64,000 bases of DNA from Phoebastria nigripes (taxonomy: Eukaryota; Chordata; Aves; Procellariiformes; Diomedeidae). Positions 11,801 to 21,400 of this stretch are shown piece after piece (the stretch's first letter is position 1; each line of letters starts with the position of its first letter). The notes under the pieces are model-generated. The model was not told the origin of the DNA and did not search any database. It was given only the letters and a program-made list of their open reading frames with translations. The translations under genes and the position numbers were made by a program. The DNA lies in contig JAYKAV010000289.1 in the NCBI GenBank assembly GCA_035582835.1, positions 518,960 to 582,959 of the forward strand. Reading direction: 5' to 3'.

Positions 11801-13560
11801 ATAATATGCTCCAGGATCCTTTGGGATCCTTGTTATACTTGGGATAACAGACCGATCAAAATGGGATATTTTTATTTGCCATTTCAGAAGTGGCTTTCAC
11901 ACTAAGTGTAAGATGATTTTGCAGGTCAAGCCAAACTGACAATATGCAAACTCTCTAAATGGAGGTGAAATTTATATCAATAAAAGAAGTCCTTGCAAAT
12001 CTCTTTCCTACTGTATTAGCTCACATTGTGGTAGGAACATTATTTTATTCTCCACTCTTAAATTACATATCCGTACCCCAGTAAAGCTATGATGTATTTA
12101 TTGATCATTCAGTGTTCACAGAAATCATGTCAGAAATGAAAGTAGCATGCTTGAAATTAAATAAATATATAGATTTCTGAAGAGCTATCAAGAACTATCA
12201 TGCAAATTCTGCTTGTTTTACATAAGTATAAATCTGATGGTACTGAGTGGAATGTAACTACTTATTTCTGAACGTCCTTTTTTGAAACAACACTTCTGCA
12301 AAGGATAGCCAGTTCTATGCAGATGAATAATACCTGTCCACAACGCTTTTTGAGATAGCCAGCTGCTTTATACATATCAATTAAAATTCCAACAACTGTT
12401 GGAGATACTGTAGACATAGTATGAGTTGATGAAGTGATGCACAGAACAGAAATAATTTTTAGCCATGCATGGTTAATGACTATGGGATTAATTTAAGGGA
12501 TCTCAGCGTTTTCTTCCATGTTGTCAGCACTGCAAAGGGTCAGCTACCTTTTAAGAGTGGCATGCCAGACTGTACTTTTATTTCTGAGATTAGATGGTGG
12601 GCATGCTGGTATAAACTCAGCAGGAACTAGAGGCTGCTGAGTCTAAAAGGAGAGAGACACTGCCAATCACTTTGTTGACAGCATCAAGCCTCTGTCCAAG
12701 GCAGAGGCTCCCAGCTGCCACCGAGTTCGGAGCACCGTGACAGCCAGGAATTGGGATCCTGAGCCTTTCACAGATGCCTCTTTCGATATGCCATGGCTCT
12801 TGGCCCTGTGCCAGCTCTTGCTTGCCATTCAAAACCCACCGGCATGGTGTCTTTGCGCCCCTGTGGTGGTGGCTTGCTGACACCTGCCAGAAAGCAAGCT
12901 TTCCCTGTGCTCCTTCCCTTTTTGGTTACACTTGACTAAAATCTTTGTCTCCTTATTATCAATGAAGGAATGAATATGGGGTAGGCAATACCTGTATAGT
13001 GCGAGAAATCATACCTATAATACTTAATAAGGACCCCCCAACTCTTAATTCTACAAAGCATAATAGAGCTATGATTTTAATGGAGATGGATTCTTTTTAT
13101 AATGTATCATGTCTCTAGGTGTAACAGAACTTCAGAAATGAGGTAACATGTTTTCTGCCTAAATGGAAAGTACGGTTTTCAAAGCAAAAAGGGCACAGCA
13201 TTTGCAGGGACATTTGGGAGGGGGAACAGGGAAAAGGAGGTCAGAAATTAAAGAAAATGCACAAGCCCTTTACAAATGGCACTGGAGAAGAAATAGCTGG
13301 AGGATTCACACAGCTTGAGGTAACACACAGAGTCCACGCAAGGACCAACCCTCATTAAGCTACTGAGCATCTGGTTGGCTACACAGACGCTGTGTTCTCA
13401 ACACTGAACAGTTGTGATGACCTTTCTTTCCTTCAGGTTTAGTGAATGTGTGAATACCTGATGTTTTAAAATCACAAATCTCTAACAAAAAGAAATAAGA
13501 TGTGTACATTAGCAACACATCCACAAAATATGTATGGGATATGGTTGAAACACTGCTCTG
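2831..13560. other. SET-DYNC2I2 intergenic region, part 1: no gene found
   Basis: Mostly AT-rich sequence with short random ORFs and no recognisable protein, RNA gene or intact repeat. A weak CR1-like phrase lies near 3170-3240 and an old dispersed-repeat-like segment near 6262-6340. A locally GC-richer block at 12600-12900 holds an unrecognised 88-codon minus-strand ORF that I do not believe is coding. Distal enhancers or a non-coding transcript cannot be excluded. Confidence 0.55.
6262..6340 (+). repeat. possible ancient amniote dispersed repeat fragment
   Basis: The phrase around 'agccttccatcccaaagaat' followed by 'ctcacagcctttacagaaat' resembles a repeat family seen in reptile genomes (types ending 'ctcaaagcgctttacaaa'). 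Family assignment is from memory and uncertain. Confidence 0.25.
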
Positions 13561-13569
13561 CAATTTAGG

Positions 13570-13735
13570 AACTTGGGTCCTGTTCTTTCTTCTGCCATAA
13601 ACTCCCAGCATGATTTGGCAAGTCATCTAACCCTTACACCTGAAATTTTCCCTGTCAAAAAACGGCACCAGCAGTTCTCTACCTTGCAGAGCTTTGGCAA
13701 GGGTAAAATAAATGCTTGTGGTATATTCCGAATAT
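13570..13735 (+). repeat. MIR-like SINE remnant
   Basis: The order of short matches follows the MIR core: 'tcttctgccataaactccc', then 'tttggcaagtcatctaaccc', then a stretch like the 'ctgtaaaatgg' part, then 'gcttggcaagggtaaaataaatgc'-like text. It is strongly diverged. It overlaps a 114-codon plus-strand ORF, which is therefore not a gene. Confidence 0.5.
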
Positions 13736-16440
13736 GGGCATCACAGGTAACACTGCAGATAGATAAACAGACTTCGGTCAACTCATTACTTCTTGGTCTT
13801 GCATTTGAACTCCAAAATCGCCACCTACAGAAGCGCAATAGGGTGCTGCCGTCGCTAAAAACTTTTGGGAACAAGCTACACCAGACTATTGATGAAACTA
13901 AAGAGGTGTCCTTTTAAATAATGCTGCAGATGTAAGAGGCTTTCCAGTAATTTTCCTTTTGGGTAGTATCTCGATTATTTTTCTCTAGGGGTATTTCCAT
14001 TTAACGCAAACCTCCGAGCCTCAGTGAGACTAACTTCTAGATCAGTAGAGCAAACAACCTCACTCTAAAGCAAATGACACTCAAGATCTAGTTCAAAGCT
14101 AAACAGTATAGGAATAACTGATCAGGCATTGCCTGTACCCAAATAACAAGCACAAAATGTCAGCATAAAGCCAGTACAAACTCTATATTGCATACTTGAG
14201 TTAATTCAAAGGCAATACAGTTAAGTACCCAGACCTCATCCAAACCAAATTTGTCATGCTAGGCAATACAGTAGTGCACAGGTTTGAAATGAACAATCAG
14301 GGAAACAGAATTAGGTCTTGCTGGTTATACTAGTTGGGGAGACAAGTAGGTTCCAGAGTGACAATTCTTTGACACAAACCCTTTTTATTGTTTGAAGAGT
14401 TTTGTTGTTTGACTGTGTTACTGGTTTTGCCTTTTTCTTTTTTTAATAAATGAGAATATGTAAAAAGTTCTGTTCCTCTGAACAGAACCATCAATCAGTA
14501 AAAGGCAATGCCTTTGATCCCATTTCAAGCCCCTCACTGCCAATCTAAGCCCCAAGAGCTCTTTCTCATGGCCGGACACTCCATTCTTGTTTGAACTATG
14601 CATGTTGTTTTCTTCGTCCTTACTTGCATCTGTTTGGGGTGGAGGGAATGGGGGGAAGGTGTAAAAGGGGAAGGCCCAGTTACGTGTCTCTATTTTGGGT
14701 GGAGACTGCTGTTTCGGCTGTCTGGAGCCTCAACAGAACGCAATTGTTTCATTTATCACAAATAGAGGGCAGCCACTGCACCCACTAGTGGGTGATTTTT
14801 TACTGAGATGTAGCTTAGAATATTTGTTTTTCCTCCAGGTCATAGAAATCATACCCCCAATGTGCACGCTTATTGTTATATCTCATTCTTTTTTCTGATA
14901 CTTTCTCCCCCAGTGCTTCTTCCCACACTGCTTTCTCTTTACCTCAAGCTTCTCTTGTTCTTGTTTGTTTTCTGATGCTGATTTGCTCCATTATGTGAAA
15001 GTGAAAACTTATTAATACTTTGTCTCGGGAAACACAAAGAAGAGAAAGCACAGATCAGCACTGTAGTAATAATAGCCACTTCAGAGAGACTTAGTAGCCT
15101 CAGGCTAGTAACAACCCTCCCCCAATTATCCCTGATTTTACCTTCTTTCCAGTGTAGTGTTACTATGTCAAAACAAAAATATCTATGTATCTGAGACTGC
15201 CATGCCAGAAAGAAAATGCAAGATATGATTTATTGAAATACTGTTGATATATTGAAACCCCTGCAAATCAGAGATACTGGAATAAAGAAGGATTAAACTG
15301 CAATTACTTAGAACAGTCATCTTCTGGAGCTGTTTGCTCCTTTCTCATCCTCAGGGAAGAAGTCCAGACATGCACCACGTTACGGGGAACATGTACTACA
15401 TTTGCAGTAACTTCGCATATTACTTGCTGAAAAAATTGTTAATTTATTTTTGGTCTGTTTCACATATTCAAATTCCGGTTTTCTTATCTCACTTCACCAT
15501 CTCAAAAAACACAAACTTTTCTCCTTAAATCCCCTCTGACAGTTATTTGAAGTTTTTAAATTGCAGTCTGCACTTAGCACTTTTATTATGATGCAGACTG
15601 TATATAAATTCACGCTTGTAATATTTACTCTACTACCAAACTCTAATATTCCTTGGCAGTTCTAATCATACCAATTAAAGATAATCTAGTGATGACTTAA
15701 GAAGATCTATTTATAGATAAATCTTAAACATTAAGAACCTCTTAAAAAAACTCTCTGCTGTTGGGTTCAAATATTTAGTATCAGTTATTCAACAAAAAGT
15801 AAACTGTGATAAAAAAATCCCCCTACTTCCTGCATTTAACTATTTGCAGTAGTAAAACTCATCCAACAATGCTTGCTTTATGTACTTTTAATAGGGTTGT
15901 TGAATTTGAATAAAAAATATTTTTATTTCACCCATTAAGGGACAGATTATCTTGTCACTGTTTTGCATCTTCAAGCCGATCTCTTAAAGAATAAGCATTT
16001 CTCAGTAAGTGCTGTACTAGGATTTCACCAATAATAGCAGCAGAGCACTGTTTTATGATCTAGCAGTCTAGTTCTTGAATGAATACACTGAGGCAGAACA
16101 CCAAGTATTTTCTCCAGAGAAGGGACTGGAATCCTGCTGTGACAAAACCAGTACATTGTTTCCAATACTCTTATGTCTTTTAAAGCTGCTTTGTAAATGG
16201 ATGTTTAACACAAGGTGGAAACAGAAAGCTGGATGAGAGAGAAAGATGGTAAAGTAGTCTCAAACCCATGGCTACAGACACCTGGTTGAAAATCTAAAGA
16301 GTTCTAGAGCTGTGGCTTTGGAGACGTTTCACTTGTGTTAAAATTGGTAGAAAAGGACAGCAGAGTATACTTTGTCATTAAGTATTGTAATTCACGTCCT
16401 GACATTTGACCTGTTAAAAAATAAGCCGTACCACAAAAAA
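13736..16440. other. SET-DYNC2I2 intergenic region, part 2: no gene found
   Basis: AT-rich sequence with no recognisable coding exon, RNA gene or clear repeat. Confidence 0.55.
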
Positions 16441-16444
16441 GGAC

Positions 16445-16625
16445 ATAAAAAAATACCTTTCTTGGTCAAGCCAATGGTCCATCTAGTCCATTATTCACTG
16501 CCATATGGCAAGGAACAAAAGAGAGGTGCCAGGGGCCTGCCTACAAGAGAAGTGGACTGCAGAAAGTGGTCAGACTCACATCCGGTCACTAAAAAGCGAT
16601 CTCCTACTGCCACTGTTAGAGCTTC
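16445..16625 (+). repeat. CR1 LINE 3'-region fragment
   Basis: The text 'caatggtccatctagtccat' with 'caaggaacaaaagagaggtg' downstream follows the order of the CR1 3' untranslated region found in birds and turtles ('ggtccatctagcccagtatc ... ccaggtgcc'). It is diverged and truncated. Confidence 0.55.
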
Positions 16626-16844
16626 CACAGGTACCGGCTACCTCCCGCAGCAGGAGATGCCGAACTTGAACTCTGGAAATTCAGATTAACGCCTGTGCTA
16701 ATCAGAGAGAGACTACAGGGCTAAAAGCACCATCAGTCCAACCCAAGAATGCATTTGTGTTCTTAGCTGTACTTTGGAGTATCGTGAAGGTCCACACAAA
16801 CGAGGGGAAGAATCACAGCAGATACANAGTACAGGATTTGAAAC

Positions 16845-17035
16845 CTGGAGGCTTCAGTTCCATCGGGACTTTTTTCCTTGCTTTTGAAGGAGGTGCCACT
16901 TAACCTCTTTCTGCTTCAGTTGCACTATCTGTAAAAAGGCTATAATAGCTCTTTATCATGAGTTTTAGGGAATCTTATTTCACTATTATTTGTAAAGTAC
17001 TTTAAATTCCTCAGAAGAACCNTTGCACTCGGCTC
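16845..17035 (+). repeat. MIR-like SINE remnant
   Basis: 'cacttaacctctttctgctt' and then 'tcagttgcactatctgtaaa' are close to the conserved MIR core ('acttaacctctctg...cctcagtttcctcatctgtaaaatgg'), followed by 'tttgtaaagtacttt', the expected downstream phrase. Two Ns interrupt it. Confidence 0.65.
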
Positions 17036-17124
17036 TGACATAAATGGATTCACATGTGCTAAAGCAGCGCTACGTCCGTTCTCACGAGCGCCCTACTCTG
17101 TATCCTGTAATCTTGATTTTTACA

Positions 17125-17260
17125 TACAGGCCAAACTCCTTCCCAGCAACAGCAGGAATAAATCCGCTGAAGTTAGCGCATCCGTGCCTGCTTATGCCAG
17201 GGCTAAATTTAGCCAGTGCGTTCATCATTAAGTTGTTCCAATGGAGTTACAATTGGAAAA
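17125..17260. repeat. possible ancient repeat remnant
   Basis: 'caggccaaactccttcccag', 'aataaatccgctgaagttag' and 'ccaatggagttacaattgg' recall an old amniote repeat containing 'aaatcc...ctccattgaagtcaatgg'. Weak. Confidence 0.25.
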
Positions 17261-18311
17261 AAACCTATAAGCACAGTCATACCTGTTAGGAATAATTACT
17301 TAAGGAAGCTGTGACACCAGTAAATGTTTCTGCAGACACAAGCAGCACGACCATTACCCAGCTGTACCCGCACCGACGGGCAGATGTTGTACCCAGTTAA
17401 CTACAGCTCTCCGCTGCTCATGGCTCCCGGGAGGAGAGCTACCCAGCTCCGGCAACCCAGCTGGCGTGCGAGCTTGGAGTGGGGTTAAATAGTAATTCAC
17501 CCACAGTACAAATTACCATAATTCCCTCATCGAAACCAACGAATGCAAAAAGCAAGGAAGTCAAAACGCACACCAGGTTTCACACGCACGTTTGAGGTTG
17601 ACTCCCCTACCCCATTTCCTGGGCAAGCGCACGCCGTATATGCTAACCGAAGCAGCGTACTTAAAACCATGTTTCTAGCATTACGAATAATGCCTCCTCC
17701 GCAGGGTGGAGGGCTCCGCAGTGGAGCCCCAGGCCTGTTTCCGAGCTGCACCAAGGCATCTGTCAGCCACACTCCGCGACGGGCGCCCGCGGCTCCGGAG
17801 CAGCCACAGGGGACGCAACTTGTACCGCTGAGCGCTGCGGGATTTTTGCGCCGCCAGTCGCCGAATATCGGATTTCTCCTCAAACATCGTTTTTCTCACA
17901 ATGCGGCCCGGCTCTGCTCTCCCCTCCACCCCGCGGCTCCCGCCGCAGCCTGCCCCCGCGCTCGGCTTTGTCCCCCCCCGCCAACCAGTCCCCCGGCGCC
18001 ATCTTAACTCCTGGCAGCCCGGGCGCCCTCCCGCCTGTGCTGCCACTTGTGCTCCTGGCGGCACGGCGGGACCAGCCGGGGCCCAGCGCCGGTACGGCTG
18101 GGGCGGCCGAAGTGAAAGAAGAAGCCCCCGCCGGACCTACGGCATTAACAAAGGTGCCGGCCGAGGCACCCGCCAGTGCCGGAGCCAGCCCACATCCCTT
18201 TCCCACATGGAGCCGCCGCCCGCCCAGCACAAACCCTCCGTGCCCTTCCCCAACATGGCACCCGCCCGGCTCAGTTTACCGCCCGCAGGCCGGCGGCCCC
18301 GTCGCTCGGAG

Positions 18312-18319
18312 TGACGTCA
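18312..18319 (+). promoter_or_regulatory. DYNC2I2: CRE (TGACGTCA)
   Basis: A perfect 8-bp palindromic cAMP-response element about 83 bp upstream of the DYNC2I2 ATG, a typical position for a core-promoter CREB/ATF site. Confidence 0.7.
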
Positions 18320-18337
18320 TCCCGCAGCGCCTCATCC

Positions 18338-18351
18338 GTTTCCATGGGAAC
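18338..18351 (+). promoter_or_regulatory. DYNC2I2: X-box (RFX-factor site) of a ciliary gene
   Basis: GTTTCCATGGGAAC fits the ciliary X-box consensus GTHNCCATRGNAAC at every position. It is centred about 57 bp upstream of the DYNC2I2 ATG. RFX factors activate many ciliary genes, including dynein-2 and IFT components, so function and position agree. Binding itself is inferred. Confidence 0.7.
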
Positions 18352-18379
18352 CCGCGGAGCGGGTGGTGGGAGCCCGTAG
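18344..18379 (+). other. short upstream ORF
   Basis: An ATG inside the X-box opens an 11-codon ORF ending at TAG 18377-18379, in a frame different from DYNC2I2. It would be in the 5'UTR only if transcription starts upstream of 18344, which is unknown. Confidence 0.35.
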
Positions 18380-18401
18380 GCCGCGACCCCCGCTCGCCGC
18401 C

Positions 18402-18479
18402 ATGTTCGCGGACGGGACGGAGCCCGGCGCCGACGTGGAGTCGCTGTGGAGGAGCGCCCGGAGCGCGCGCTGCGAGGCG
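18402..18479 (+). CDS. DYNC2I2: DYNC2I2 coding exon 1
   Basis: First ATG in frame, encoding 26 residues that start [20 protein letters not shown], before donor GTGAGA (18480). The WR...R.E pattern resembles the human WRAVQGIRWE stretch, which supports the frame. The N-terminus is shorter than in human. Confidence 0.75.
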
Positions 18480-21400
18480 GTGAGAGACCCTGGGCGGCCC
18501 TCGGGGCGGCCTCGGCCTCGCTCCGCGCTCTTATACCGCCGGGAGGGGCCGGGCCGGACCGGCTGGGCCGGAGGCGGCTGCCAGAGCCGCGGTGGTCTGC
18601 TCCTTCCCTCCCCCCTGGTCCTGCTGAAGGGGCGGCCTGGCCCCGACTCGTCCCCTCCGTGCCTGCCGGTGAACCCCCCGCAGGTTCCGNTGCTCCAGCT
18701 CGGCCCGGGACGGAGACCTTCCCTGCGGGGAGTTTGCATCCCTGCCGGTGCCCGGTCCCCGGGGCAGAGCCGGTGGCGAGTGGGCCCGAGGTGCCGGTGT
18801 CTGCCTCCTGGCTCTGCCCCTTTGCAACTTTTTACTAATTTAGACCCTTTATACAAATTGGCAAAGAAACACATGTGCAGCTGCCACAAAGCTAGGAGTT
18901 TGAGAGCTGATACTACCACGCTTATCATCATGTTCGGTGTTTGCTATTTCCTCTGGAGGCTCACTGCCTTTTTGCCTTCTCTCATCCTCCCCATTCCATG
19001 CTGTAGAGCACCTGGCCTGAATTTGACTGGCATTCAGGCATCTCTGCCTCATTCAGATCATGTGAAGGTCACAAATGCATCACTGACACCCGGACAGTTA
19101 CGGAGGCACCCTGCTTTTAACCATGAACCAGAGGTGTGCAAACGTGCTTGAATGTTGCTATGAAATGCCAAAAAGGGGAGGAGGCTTTGAATGTTTTTTG
19201 CAGCACTGTTTTTTTTTTTTTTTTTTTTTTTTTTTAGATTATAGAGTGTCTTTCTTCTTTTACTTGAAAAGCTGCCAGACTGGGAAAATTTCAACAGCAG
19301 AAACTGCAGTACAATCTCATACTAGCCGAGATGCCAGCGTGCAGACAGATCAAAGTAAAGATGCTGTCCAAGACTTCCAGCAAGAAATCCAAGTAGATTA
19401 CGCTAGCCTTCTATCATTCCTTCAGAGAGTGGAGGATGCTGTTATCAAAGAGCTAAATAAAAACTGGAAAAGCCGTGCCTTTGATGGCTTTGAAGTGAAC
19501 TGGACAGATCAGAATGAAACAGTAAGTTGACAGAATTCAGATCCTTGTCATTACCCAAGCAGAGCTGGTTGCAGTGGCTCTAACGCGTTAGTTCTGTTTC
19601 TCACTGCTGTGATTGTTCTTTCCAGATTCTAATAATTAGAAATTACTGGTTGTTGTTTTCTCCAGCTTTCTCCCTTGCTTGCGGCCTGGCCTTGCTTGGT
19701 AAACTGTTCTTCCTGCTAGTGACTGTGTTGCAGCAGCTTTGTGAGAAGGAAGCCTGCAGTTGGTGTAGGTTTATCTTCAGCTTCCAGTAGCCCTTTAGAG
19801 CATGCCGGACTAGCAGTTATCTAGGAACAGTTGCAGTCAGTGATTCGGCAGCTCTTCCTATTTAGATTATGTTTGTTTAGTGTACAGTGCTCAAGAGTGG
19901 AAGCAATTTGTATCAGTCAGTACATGCTGGTACAGTCGTTTTCAGACCATTGCTTGTGAAGCTTAGCGAGTGCTAGACTCATACCTGGGGGGCTGTCGTA
20001 AATCCTTACAGCACAGCCTTCCAGAGTTGTCGTGCAGCCCCTGAAGTGTGCAGTCTGTGAGAGGTAATTATGAAGCGACAGTTGGTTTGGTAGGGTCATG
20101 TGCTTTGGGTTTTTTTTCCCCCTATAGGAATTCAACAACTTTTTCATGTATATGTGCTACTTGGACAGAGGGGAAGCCTACGCTGTAACCATATGATCAT
20201 ATGCAGGGGCATGCACAGATCTCATTTCTTTGTGTTTGGAGATTATTCCTTCAGTGCTTGAATTTGATCTCTTCCAGGTGTTGTGTTTGCATACGTTGTC
20301 ATACCCAGAGGCTCAGGATCAAAACCTGCAGGTTACCAGCGTCTCATGGAATGCAACCGGATCCGTTGTTGCATGTTCGTATGGCCGGTGAGTATCTGAA
20401 CAGATTGAGAGCACAACTGAGGTTGATGTGACGTCTCAGGCTGACCTGAGTTTTAGATATGTTCGCTTCCTCTGCAGTAATAAACTATATATATACACAC
20501 CTTATGCAAGTTAAATAATTCATAGTCAAAGAAACAAAATCTCAGGGCAGTCTTAAATTATGGCTTTTATTTCTTCTCCTTTCCCCCCTGCCCCGAAAAT
20601 GGATACATGTACTCTTACTGATTTGTTTCTAGATAGATCCTGTTTGGAAAGAAAATGTAAAGAGCAGATGCACTTGCAAATATATGTGGGTGAGGTTTGG
20701 AAGAACGTGCTTATCTTCATTGAAGATCGTGTTGTTTTAATGTGGTCTATTAGCACCCCGGATGAACCTGGCACCCATTCACGCGTGCGCCTGATGCCAT
20801 GGACATGTGCTAACAAACATTTAAGAATTTCTGAACTGAGGGTTGGACAAAACTTTCATCTAATCCAATGAATGCCTATAGCAGCCTCTCCTTTCTGTGC
20901 CCTACTGCTGCCCTTATTCCTTTTTCCTTCCACTACTATTTCCTTAGATTAAAAGCCCTAGCAAAAAGGAGATCCATGAGTGAATGCGTAGGGAAGAGCA
21001 AAACAGGGCAAACCTGTATGTTACTTGCCCCTTCTGCTCTCCCAGTCTACAGCTGTTTTCAGATTAGAATGTGGTTTCTATGTCTGTGGTTATCCTCAGT
21101 AGAATTCCCTTCCATGAACTTACACAGTCTCTGTGAATCTGTGTAAACTTGTAGCATCTACAACATCCTTTAATAAGGAGTTTCACAGATCAACTACCCA
21201 TTGGACGAAAAATTGCTCCTTTTGTTTGATCATCTCTCTTCCAATAAAAGAATTAAGAGCATCAAATAAAGGCAGTAGAAGTCAGGCTCAAAATAATTGC
21301 TTCCTGACCTGGCCACTGACTGTTCTGTAGATCTCTGTCCTCCATATCATCTCCTTGTAGCAAGACAGGACATCGCATTGGTCAGTGTGGTGCTAGTGAC

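Larger units (their letters stand above)
17560..18760. promoter_or_regulatory. DYNC2I2: DYNC2I2 CpG island and promoter
   Basis: CpG-rich region around the DYNC2I2 start codon (18402). It contains a YY1-like GCCATCTT at about 17998, a perfect CRE (18312-18319) and an X-box (18338-18351). It is TATA-less. Divergent transcription toward SET is possible but no conserved minus-strand exon was recognised. Confidence 0.75.

Noticed and set aside
12617..12883. 88-codon minus-strand ORF in a GC-richer intergenic block
   Set aside because: No known domain, no splice or promoter context, and a length expected by chance.
17880..18001. Minus-strand ORF beginning MAPGDWLAGG upstream of DYNC2I2, with a GTGAGA donor and phase 1, considered as the SET alpha first exon
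   Set aside because: The protein does not resemble the TAF-I alpha start after MAP, and joining it to SET exon 2 would create TAA at the junction.
18363..19151. 262-codon ORF running from DYNC2I2 exon 1 into intron 1
   Set aside because: Its first part is exon 1, the rest is intron following a strong GTGAGA donor; it contains an N and has no homology.
20838..20875. CR1-like phrase 'catctaatccaatgaatgcc'
   Set aside because: Too short and diverged to separate from chance, although the CR1 piece downstream is real.
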